The notes beneath the pieces are model-generated. The model was given only the letters and a program-made list of their open reading frames with translations, was not told the origin of the DNA and ran no database searches. Both the position numbers and the translations under genes were made by a program. Of a DNA stretch of 33,524 nucleotides, positions 1 to 7,825 are shown piece after piece. How positions within the stretch are numbered: position 1 is the first letter of the stretch; the number at the start of each line of letters is the position of its first letter. The DNA is from Acidobacteriota bacterium (GTDB lineage Bacteria > Acidobacteriota > UBA4820 > DSQY01), in assembly GCA_021813555.1 (NCBI GenBank), contig JAKAKG010000008.1:1-33524 (forward strand), in the 5' to 3' direction.

Positions 1-323
1 GAGCGCAAGCCCTTCTCACCGCGCGGCGGAGCCGGGAAACCCGGTGCTGACCGGCGTGAGGAGCGCAAGCCTTATCCCAAGCGATACGAGGACCGGAAGC
101 CGGGCGAGGCGGGGCGCGGGGAGCGCAAGCCCTTCTCACCGCGCGGCGGAGCCGGGAAACCCGGTGCTGACCGGCGTGAGGAGCGCAAGCCCTATCCCAA
201 GCGGTACGAGGACCGGAAGCCGGGCGAGGCGGGGCGCGGGGAGCGCAAGCCCTTCGTGCCGCGCGGCGGAGCCGGGAAACCCGGTGCTGACCGGCGGGAA
301 GAGCGCAAACCCTATCCCAATCG
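1..323 (+). repeat. 120-bp in-frame tandem repeat (about 2.7 copies visible) encoding ERKPFSPRGGAGKPGADRRE-ERKPYPKRYEDRKPGEAGRG
   Basis: Bases 1-60 and 121-180 are identical; 61-120 vs 181-240 differ at two synonymous positions; 241-323 is a diverged third copy. Confidence 0.95.
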
Positions 324-1791
324 ACCCGCGCCCGGCCGCGGTGATGTCGCCCCGGGTGCTGCGCCCCGCCCCGTCGCGGTTTCTCCAGGGCCCGATCGTC
401 CCGTTCAACCTCTTCACACGTCTAATCTCCGTGGAAAGGCGGCCCTTCTCCTCGAGGAGGTTCTCGACCGGCGCCAGTCTCTCAAGCGCGTGCTGCAGCG
501 AGAGCAAGAGAGGCTTCAACGGGAGGACGACAGGGCCCTCCTCAAAGAAATGGTGAGCGGTGTCGTTCGCCATCTCTCGCTTGTAGACAGGGTTCTTTCC
601 GCCTCGGTGAAGCGGGGCCTGTTCGAGACACAGAGCGAACTCCTTCACATCCTTCGGGTGGGCGTTTTCCAAATCCTCTTCTTGGAGCGGGTCCCCCTTT
701 ATGCCGCTGTGGACCAGTGCGTGGAGGCGGCCAAACCCTTGAACCCGGGGGCGGGCGGCTTCGTGAACGGCATCCTCCGGGCGGTGGCCGACGGCAAGGA
801 AGGGTGGCTGGCGTTACCCGAGGGCCACGATGCGGAAGCGGTGACCCTCCGGACGGGCATGCCCCCCTGGCTGGTCCATCGCTACTTGGACCGGTTCGGG
901 CTCGAGATGGGTGAGAAGATCCTGGCGGCGCTCCAAAATCCAGCTCCGACGGCCCTGGTCTTTCCCTCGGAAGCAGCCCACAAGGAGGCGGCCCCCATCT
1001 TGGAGTCGGAGGGGTGGACGCTGGCGCCCGACGGGGCCCTTCCCCTTACCTTCACCGTGGGTAAAGGCAATCCGGCCTTCTCGGAAGCCTTCAAGAAGGG
1101 CCTTTTTTACATCATGGACCCGGCCTCCCAGGGGCCTGCGGCGCTGGTTCCGCTCAAGGGCGGGGAGCGGGTTCTGGATCTGTGCGCCGCGCCCGGCGGT
1201 AAGACCATCCTTCTATCCCATCGCCTGAAAAAGGGGGGATGGGTTCTTTCCACCGACGTGAACCGTCGGCGTCTTAATCACCTCAAGGAGAACATCGGCC
1301 GCCTCCAACTCGCCAACGTCAGAATGGCGCAGGTGGACGTGGAAGCCCCATTGCCTTTCGTCCAGGCTTTTGACGTGGTGGTGCTGGATGCGCCGTGTTC
1401 CTCCATGGGCACCCTTCGAAGGAACCCCGAGATCCGCTGGCAGGTGGCGGAGACGGACCTGGCTTGGAGGACGATCAAGCAGGTGGCCTTCCTGGATAAG
1501 GCCGCGGCCGCCTTGGTGCCTGGTGGGACCCTCGTCTATTCGGTGTGCAGCATCGAGCAGGAGGAAACGACGGCGGTGATCGCGTCTTTCCTCGAGAACC
1601 ACCGCGAGTTTTCGGCCGTTAAGTTCAAGGCTCCAGCGGGATGGAAAAACCTCCTCACGAAGGCGGGGCCGGGCCAGGTCTACCTCCTCCCCCACCTTCA
1701 TTCCTGGGATGCCTTTTTTGTAGCGGTCCTTCGTAAGGGGAGCGCCGATTCAGCGGCTGAGCCTGAACCAGAGGCCGAGCCGGAGGAGTAG
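1..1791 (+). CDS. rsmB: 16S rRNA (cytosine-C5)-methyltransferase RsmB (NusB-like domain + SAM methyltransferase), 5' truncated by window edge
   Basis: Motifs VLDLCAAPGGKT, DAPCSSMGTLRRNPEIRW. Frame +1 is open from base 1 through the 256 start given in the ORF track, so the 256 start is internal and the CDS runs off the left edge. Confidence 0.93.
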   Translation, partial: ERKPFSPRGGAGKPGADRREERKPYPKRYEDRKPGEAGRGERKPFSPRGGAGKPGADRREERKPYPKRYEDRKPGEAGRGERKPFVPRGGAGKPGADRREERKPYPNRPAPGRGDVAPGAAPRPVAVSPGPDRPVQPLHTSNLRGKAALLLEEVLDRRQSLKRVLQREQERLQREDDRALLKEMVSGVVRHLSLVDRVLSASVKRGLFETQSELLHILRVGVFQILFLERVPLYAAVDQCVEAAKPLNPGAGGFVNGILRAVADGKEGWLALPEGHDAEAVTLRTGMPPWLVHRYLDRFGLEMGEKILAALQNPAPTALVFPSEAAHKEAAPILESEGWTLAPDGALPLTFTVGKGNPAFSEAFKKGLFYIMDPASQGPAALVPLKGGERVLDLCAAPGGKTILLSHRLKKGGWVLSTDVNRRRLNHLKENIGRLQLANVRMAQVDVEAPLPFVQAFDVVVLDAPCSSMGTLRRNPEIRWQVAETDLAWRTIKQVAFLDKAAAALVPGGTLVYSVCSIEQEETTAVIASFLENHREFSAVKFKAPAGWKNLLTKAGPGQVYLLPHLHSWDAFFVAVLRKGSADSAAEPEPEAEPEE

Positions 1792-1794
1792 TCC

Positions 1795-2580
1795 ATGGCG
1801 CTCGTTCCGTTGGAGAGCAGGCTGTCGGCCGGCGGCGCTGGGATCCCAGTCACGTTCATCCACGGCTTTCCGCTGGATGGGCGCATGTGGGCTCCGCAGG
1901 AAAGCGTGGCCTGGGGACGGCCCGTGTTGATCCCTGATCTGGCGGGCTTCGGGGCCTCGCCCTGGCCCGAGGGTGGGGCCTCCATCGAAGATCAAGCCCG
2001 GATGGTGGCCAGCACCCTGGATGAAAGAGGCGTGGAGCGCACGATCCTGTGCGGGTTTTCCATGGGCGGTTACGTGGCTCTCGCCGCCGCGGCGCTCTTT
2101 CCGGAGCGCCTCGCCGCCCTGGTTCTCGTGGACACGCGCGCCGCCGCGGATGGGGCGGAGACGAAGGCCGCGAGAGAGCAGGCCGCCGCTCGAATCTTGA
2201 AGGAAGGCACGGGATTTCTCGTCGACGACATGCTCGGCAAGGTCCTATGCCGGAAAACCTTGGAGGAAAACGGAGCGCTGGTGAGCCGGGTCAGAGCCCT
2301 CATGGCCGCCCAGAAGCCCGACGCCATGGCGGGGGCACTCCTCGCCATGAGGGACCGTCCCTCCAGGGAAGAGGCTCTTGGGCGCCTCGCGTGTCCCGTC
2401 CTGGTCATCGTGGGCGCTGAGGATTCGTTCACCCCCCCGGCCGAAGCGCGGGCCATGGCGGCCATGGCCAAAGACGGCCATCTCGTGGAGGTATCGGGAG
2501 CCGGCCATCTCAGCAATATGGAAGCGCCGGAAGCAGTTAACTCGGCGCTAATGACCTTCTTGAAGAGACTTTCCGGCTGA
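1795..2580 (+). CDS. alpha/beta-fold hydrolase
   Basis: FIHGFPLDGRMW oxyanion region, GFSMGG nucleophile elbow, C-terminal GAGHLSNMEAPE His motif. Confidence 0.88.
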   Translation: MALVPLESRLSAGGAGIPVTFIHGFPLDGRMWAPQESVAWGRPVLIPDLAGFGASPWPEGGASIEDQARMVASTLDERGVERTILCGFSMGGYVALAAAALFPERLAALVLVDTRAAADGAETKAAREQAAARILKEGTGFLVDDMLGKVLCRKTLEENGALVSRVRALMAAQKPDAMAGALLAMRDRPSREEALGRLACPVLVIVGAEDSFTPPAEARAMAAMAKDGHLVEVSGAGHLSNMEAPEAVNSALMTFLKRLSG

Positions 2581-2598
2581 TTCGTTCCCCTGCGCCGA

Positions 2599-3372
2599 TC
2601 ACCCCGGCGGCACGATCCCTAGAAAATTCAAGAGCGTGGCGAAATCCTTGGGAAGCGGGGCCTGGAGGATGATCTCCGGGGCCGCTTCCGAGGTGGGGAG
2701 GTGCAGGCGCCACGCGTGCAGGAGGGGGCGGGCGGCCTGGAGGTGCTCACGGAGAGATTGGTCCCGGAGAGATCTGTGCCTGGGTCCGCCGTAGAGGTCA
2801 TCGCCTACGATGGGATGGCCCGCCTGAGCGCAGTGGACTCGCAGTTGGTGGGTGCGTCCCGTCTCCGGCTGCAAAGACAGGAGGGAGACGTACTTCGACT
2901 TGGTGAGGAGGCTGAAGGCACTTGCGGAGGGCTTGCCATCGGGTTCCACGGCCATCCGTCTGCGATCCTTGCGGTCGGGCCCAAGCGGCCAGTCCCAGCG
3001 CCCCTCGCGGGGATGGGGACAGCCCCACACCAAGGCCAGGTAGGTTTTCTTCGCACGCCGCTCCACGAGGATCTGGACGAGGGCCTGATGGGCTTCCGGA
3101 TCTTTGGCCAAAAGGATCAGCCCCGAGGTTCCCACGTCCAGGCGGTGGACCAGGAAAAGGCTCTCGGCCGGGGTATAGATGGCCGCGCGGTCCTTGGGAC
3201 GAAGGGAGTCCAGAAGCCGGGCGACGGCTTCGCCAGGTTTGGTCTTGGGCGTCGCCAAGCTCACGCCCGAGGCCTTGTTGATGGCGAGGATGCGTTCGTT
3301 CTCCCAGATGAGGGTACTGGTTTTGGGGTGGGCCTGGCCCATTCTAGAGTCGATTTGGCTTACCTTAGGCAT
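2599..3372 (-). CDS. RluA-family pseudouridine synthase
   Basis: VHRLDVGTSGLILLAK catalytic motif (HRLDxxTSG); GRTHQLRVHCAQAGHPIVGDDLYGG. Confidence 0.9.
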   Translation of the reverse strand: MPKVSQIDSRMGQAHPKTSTLIWENERILAINKASGVSLATPKTKPGEAVARLLDSLRPKDRAAIYTPAESLFLVHRLDVGTSGLILLAKDPEAHQALVQILVERRAKKTYLALVWGCPHPREGRWDWPLGPDRKDRRRMAVEPDGKPSASAFSLLTKSKYVSLLSLQPETGRTHQLRVHCAQAGHPIVGDDLYGGPRHRSLRDQSLREHLQAARPLLHAWRLHLPTSEAAPEIILQAPLPKDFATLLNFLGIVPPG

Positions 3373-3459
3373 GGCTCCTCCCTAGGGCGGCACCGCCCGA
3401 GAGGAAGGGTCGAGTTCGCATCAGTCCTCCCTCTCGTGCACGATAGCACTCATTATTAA

Positions 3460-3487
3460 ATGATACTCAATTCCGCCATACCATCAA
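3460..3487 (-). promoter_or_regulatory. Putative sigma70-like promoter TTGATG-N16-TATCAT upstream of the pseudouridine synthase gene
   Basis: Hexamers read on the minus strand, in an AT-rich intergenic pocket. Confidence 0.35.
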
Positions 3488-3535
3488 AGAAAAAAGAAAG
3501 TAATCTACAGTAGATAATAGTCCCGTTTTGGAGGG

Positions 3536-4360
3536 CTAATCTATGGCGGCCATAGGGAAAGTTGAAGCAATAAACTGCAAGATCTGAGCTGCCACCACGT
3601 CGGGTTTTTCGATGGGTACCATGTGTCCAGAGCCGCGCAGAATTACCAAATCTGAACCGGGGATGAGGCTGTGTGCATACCGGCATTCAGGGAGGAATGG
3701 ATCTTCATCACCGACCACGAATTGGACCGGCATGGTGAGATTCGACGCCAAATGGGACACATCGATCTCGCGTCGGGGAGTCAGGGAAATGAGGTCCGCG
3801 CCTGCATACCCCTCCATGGCCCGATGGAGGCGGCGGACCCCCTCCACGGACGTGCGAAGGCGGCCGAACAGTTTGCTCTGGGCGAGATAGGTGAGGGCGG
3901 CGGGGATGCCGTCCTTGGCGGCCATGTCACGGGCCTTTACGACCCACGCCTGGGCGATGGGACGAAAGGAACGCGCTCCCTCTAGTACCCCGTGGGGTTC
4001 GGCGGAGCCGATGGCCGTCGCCGAGAGAACCTTGTGAGGGTAGAGCATGGAAAACATGCAGGCGATGCGGGCCCCCTTGGAATGGCCCACCAGATGCGCC
4101 CTTTCCAATCGGAGATGGTCCATGAAGGCGGCGAGGTCTTCGACATCGGCCGCCCGGGAGTATTCAAGGGAAGGATCGGAGATGGACTGGCCAGCGCCTC
4201 GCACGTCGTACTTGATGACTTTGAGAGACGAGCCGAGGGACTCGTCCACCCCGTCCCACATGTGGGTGTTGAGGGTCCAGCCGGGAATGAGGATCGTGGG
4301 GGCGCCCTCACCCGAGGCCTCGTAATACAGGCGGACAGGTCCAAGGTCAGCGAAGGGCAT
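3536..4360 (-). CDS. alpha/beta-fold hydrolase
   Basis: LIPGWTLNTHMWDG, GHSKGARIA nucleophile elbow, GDEDPFLP, GSGHMVPIEKP. Confidence 0.87.
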   Translation of the reverse strand: MPFADLGPVRLYYEASGEGAPTILIPGWTLNTHMWDGVDESLGSSLKVIKYDVRGAGQSISDPSLEYSRAADVEDLAAFMDHLRLERAHLVGHSKGARIACMFSMLYPHKVLSATAIGSAEPHGVLEGARSFRPIAQAWVVKARDMAAKDGIPAALTYLAQSKLFGRLRTSVEGVRRLHRAMEGYAGADLISLTPRREIDVSHLASNLTMPVQFVVGDEDPFLPECRYAHSLIPGSDLVILRGSGHMVPIEKPDVVAAQILQFIASTFPMAAID

Positions 4361-4426
4361 GGGCGGCGTGGGTGGCGGGGAGCGTCAGAGATGCCTGTTT
4401 TGAAGGGACAAGTTCTTCCATCGGCG

Positions 4427-5170
4427 TCAGGGCGCGGACCGGAGAAACGCCCCATGATCCCTCAGCCAGGCTCTGTGAGCCGAAAACGAGGGGCAGAAGG
4501 ACGCCACGAGTTCCCAGAAGCGCCACCCGTGGTTGGGGTGGCGCAGGTGGCACAGTTCGTGGATGACCACGTAGTCCAAGACGGCTGGAGGCGCCAGGAC
4601 TAGCCGCCAGTTGAAGGTCAGGGTTCCGCGCCCCGTGCATGCACCCCACCTCGTTTTCTGGTCCCGTACCTCCACGCGCTTGGGCCGCACGGCGATCTGC
4701 TCGGCGAGCGACGCCACTCTGCGCAGGAAGATTTCCTTGGCGCGGGCGCGGAACGAGGCCTCGAGAATGGGGCCCAGCGGCGACTCGTCATTTCGGGGCA
4801 CTTGCACCAGGAGGTGGTCCCGGTGCCATTCCACCAAGGGAGCGGAACAGGCGCAGTTTCGCACCTTCAGGGACAGGGGGCGGCCCCGGTAGACCACGGT
4901 TCTGCCCGTCCCCAAGGGCGGACCCGCCTTGGCGAGGCGATCCTCCCGCTCGGCGAGGCGGTTGAGGACCCAGTCCTGGTGCCGTCTCAGGAACTCCGTG
5001 GCACGGGACGTGCTGGCCCACCTGGGGAGCACGAGGACGAGGCCTGCCTGGTCTTCCATTTTGATCCAAACCCGCCGCGCTCGGGCGTTCTTGCGGATCG
5101 TGAATGGCACCCTGACGCCACCCATAACAACCTGATAAGAAACGACTTCCTTGGAGGCAGGCTTGCTCAC
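4427..5170 (-). CDS. YgjP-like (DUF45) metal-dependent hydrolase
   Basis: HELCHLRHPNHGWRFWELV (HExxH plus downstream His), KTRWGACTGRGTLTFNWRL. ORF track starts at 5266; a GTG at 5170 preceded by GAGGTG fits better as the start. Confidence 0.85.
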   Translation of the reverse strand: MSKPASKEVVSYQVVMGGVRVPFTIRKNARARRVWIKMEDQAGLVLVLPRWASTSRATEFLRRHQDWVLNRLAEREDRLAKAGPPLGTGRTVVYRGRPLSLKVRNCACSAPLVEWHRDHLLVQVPRNDESPLGPILEASFRARAKEIFLRRVASLAEQIAVRPKRVEVRDQKTRWGACTGRGTLTFNWRLVLAPPAVLDYVVIHELCHLRHPNHGWRFWELVASFCPSFSAHRAWLRDHGAFLRSAP

Positions 5171-5373
5171 GGGGCACCTCGTCGAGCCAAGAGGCCCCAG
5201 GATGGCATGGGGTATCGGTAAATGCAAGGGACAGCGGGACAGGGGACGGACGGGAGACGGGCGCAAAAAAGCCCGTTAGCTGTCACCTCATGGCCTGTGG
5301 TCCGGCATTTTTCCGAAAGCTCGGAGCCAACAACCCACAGGTAGCAGTCCCGGTCCCACGCAACTCCCCCCGC

Positions 5374-6669
5374 TCAGGCGAGAGAGGGTTTGTCCAGGGC
5401 GCCCCAGAGGTGCACCAGGTGCAACCCCGTCTCGGCCGAATTGACCATCCACTCCAGGCTCGCCCACTCTTTGTGGCCGTGAAAATTGACGCCGCCCGCA
5501 AAGATGTTGGGCGTGGGCAGGCCCTTAAAGCAGAGGGCCGAACCGTCCGTGCCGCCGCGGATATAGCTGAGGATGGGCTCCAAGCCCGCCCGCTTCACGG
5601 CCTCCGTGGCCAAATGGACCACTTCAGGGTAGCGGTCCAGGACCGTTTTCATGTTCCTGTAAGACTCCTGGATGAGGACGTCGGCTTTGAGCCCCGGGAA
5701 GGCTTCTTCCGTTTCCTTGGCCAAGCGCAAGAGATCCTCTTCACGGGCTTCCAGGTCGGGGACCGTAAAGCCCCGCACGAGGAACTTCACCGCCACCTTG
5801 CCCACTTCACCGTTCACGACGTATGGATGGAGGTAAGGTTCGCGCTTTTCAGTGGTTTCGGGGAGGAAGTCCTTGGGAAGGTGCTCTATGAGATGGGCGG
5901 CGGCGCGAAGGGCATTCACCATCTTTCCCTTGGCCACGCCGGGATGAACGTCCACGCCCGTGAGCGTTACGGTGGCAGAGTCCCCGCAGAAGGTCTCCGT
6001 CTCGATTTCTCCCGCCACCGAGCCGTCGAACGTGTAAGCGGCGTGAGCTCCGAAGCGGCCCACGTCAAAGAACCGGGTTCCCGTGCCCGTCTCCTCGTCT
6101 GGCGTGAACCCGAAGCGGACCTTTCCGTGGGGCACTTCCGGGTGCCGCAGGAACCATAGCGCCAAGGCCATGAGAACGGCGACCCCCGCCTTGTCGTCGG
6201 CACCCAGCAGGGTCGTACCGTCGCTGGTGACCAAGGTGTGGCCGACGCACCGCTGGAGGAGGGGGTTCTTGTCGGCCTCGATGCACACGCCCGGCGTACC
6301 AGGGAGAGGGATGTCCCCGCCGCCGTACGTTTTGTGCACCTGGGGTTTCACGTCCTTGCCCTCGGTCCCGCAGTAGGTGTCCACGTGCGCCAGGAGCCCG
6401 AGGACGGGCGCCGACCTGCCGGCGGGCAGGTTGGAGGGGAGGGTGCCGAAGACATACCCGAATTCCGTGACTTCCACCTCCGCCAGGCCCATGGCGGCCA
6501 TCTCCTCAGCCAGAAGCTTGAGAAGATCCCATTGGCCCGCGGTCGAGGGGAAGGTTTCGGAGGTTTCGCTGGAGCGGGTATCGATTTGAACGTACCGCAG
6601 AAAGCGGTCGAGAAGCTCCTGCGTCTCTGCGGCGGTGAAAATAAAGGCGGGCAACGGGTTGCTGGGCAT
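5374..6669 (-). CDS. pepT: peptidase T (tripeptide aminopeptidase, M20)
   Basis: LLAHVDTYCGTEGKDVKPQV, TLLGADDKAGVAVLMAL, GFTPDEETGTG, SYIRGGTDGSALCFKGLPTPNIFAGGVNFHGHKEW. Confidence 0.93.
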   Translation of the reverse strand: MPSNPLPAFIFTAAETQELLDRFLRYVQIDTRSSETSETFPSTAGQWDLLKLLAEEMAAMGLAEVEVTEFGYVFGTLPSNLPAGRSAPVLGLLAHVDTYCGTEGKDVKPQVHKTYGGGDIPLPGTPGVCIEADKNPLLQRCVGHTLVTSDGTTLLGADDKAGVAVLMALALWFLRHPEVPHGKVRFGFTPDEETGTGTRFFDVGRFGAHAAYTFDGSVAGEIETETFCGDSATVTLTGVDVHPGVAKGKMVNALRAAAHLIEHLPKDFLPETTEKREPYLHPYVVNGEVGKVAVKFLVRGFTVPDLEAREEDLLRLAKETEEAFPGLKADVLIQESYRNMKTVLDRYPEVVHLATEAVKRAGLEPILSYIRGGTDGSALCFKGLPTPNIFAGGVNFHGHKEWASLEWMVNSAETGLHLVHLWGALDKPSLA

Positions 6670-6725
6670 CGAATCCCCTCGTGAAAGAAGGAGCGGACAA
6701 GCGGAACTGAGCCAACAAGAGAAGG

Positions 6726-6772
6726 CGGAACCGGAGCGAAACTCGCATGTCCCGCGGGCCTCTCCGGTTCCG
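6726..6772. repeat. Perfect 11-bp inverted repeat CGGAACCGGAG / CTCCGGTTCCG, 25-nt loop; possible transcription boundary or terminator
   Basis: Arms 6726-6736 and 6762-6772 are fully complementary; located between pepT and the upstream DHOD-like gene. Confidence 0.6.
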
Positions 6773-6799
6773 TGCCCTCCCGTGTTCTCGCCCGCTCCG

Positions 6800-7819
6800 C
6801 TACTTGTAGCTCTGAAGCACCTTCATGTAGTTGGCGCGCTCGAATGCTGCCGGTTCGGGGCAGTTCCGCTGGCTCATGCTGCCTTTCATCTGAGTGACGG
6901 ATTCGTAGTCGCGTTCCGCCATCCAGGACTCCATGCCTTTAAGCATTTCCGTGGCCCGTTTGACTCCGTGCACGATGAGAGCCGAGCACACTTGGACGCA
7001 GCTCGCTCCCGCCATGACGGTCTTGATCACGTCCTCGGCGCGATGGACGCCGCTGGACCCCGCGATGTCCGCGGTCACCTGTCCGTAAAGGATGGCGATC
7101 CACCTCAGCGGCAGGCGCATCTCCGAAGGCGAGGAGAGGACCAGGTTGGGAACGACTTCGAGAGTGTCCAGGTCAATGTCGGGCTGGTAGAACCGGTTGA
7201 AGAGGACGAGGCCGTCCGCGCCCGCGTTCGAAAGCTGCCGGGCCGTGAAGGCCATGTTGCTGAAAAACGGGCTGAGCTTGAGGGCCACGGGGATGGTCAC
7301 GGCGGCTTTCACGGCCTTGAGCGCGTCCACGTACATCTGTTCGATCTCGCCGCCGGACAAGGCCGGGCTGGCGGGAACGTAATAGATATTCAGCTCGATG
7401 GCGTCGGCTCCCGCCTCCTGCATCTTGCGCGCGTACTCCATCCACCCGCCCGCGGATACGCCGTTCAGGCTCGCGATGACGGGGATGGAGACTTTGGCCT
7501 TGGCTTTGGCGATGTACTCCAAATACTCCTCGGGGCCTTTGGTGAACTCGGAAGGCCTCGGGAAGTAGGAGAGCGCTTCGGCGAAGCTTTCGGTCCCTTG
7601 TGTGAGGTAGTGATCCAGCTCGCCTTCGTCGTGGCGGATCTGCTCTTCAAAAAGCGAGTCGAGGACCGCCGCGGATATGCCGGCGTCTTCCATGTGGCGC
7701 AGCGTGTCCAGATCCCGCGAAAGGGGTCCCGCTCCCGCCACGAGCGGGTTCTTGAGCTTGAGTCCGAGGTACGTCGTTGAAAGGTCCATCGTGTCCCCCT
7801 CATTCAGGAGTGTTTCCAC
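6800..7819 (-). CDS. dihydroorotate dehydrogenase-like protein
   Basis: DLSTTYLGLKLKNPLVAGAGPLSRD, PVIASLNGVSAGGWMEYARKMQEAGADAIELNIY, VPVALKLSPFFSNM; directly downstream of nifJ. Confidence 0.88.
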   Translation of the reverse strand: METLLNEGDTMDLSTTYLGLKLKNPLVAGAGPLSRDLDTLRHMEDAGISAAVLDSLFEEQIRHDEGELDHYLTQGTESFAEALSYFPRPSEFTKGPEEYLEYIAKAKAKVSIPVIASLNGVSAGGWMEYARKMQEAGADAIELNIYYVPASPALSGGEIEQMYVDALKAVKAAVTIPVALKLSPFFSNMAFTARQLSNAGADGLVLFNRFYQPDIDLDTLEVVPNLVLSSPSEMRLPLRWIAILYGQVTADIAGSSGVHRAEDVIKTVMAGASCVQVCSALIVHGVKRATEMLKGMESWMAERDYESVTQMKGSMSQRNCPEPAAFERANYMKVLQSYK

Positions 7820-7825
7820 CGGTTC

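Noticed and set aside
1-323. CRISPR array
   Set aside because: Repeat is contiguous and coding with a 120-bp period; no unique spacers.
44-672. Two short ORFs (44-556 plus, 136-672 minus) with repeat-derived sequence
   Set aside because: Out-of-frame readings of the rsmB tandem repeat.
5257-5276. Hairpin ACGGGC-GCAAAAAA-GCCCGT as intrinsic terminator
   Set aside because: The A/T run is in the loop, not after the stem, so it does not fit a terminator.
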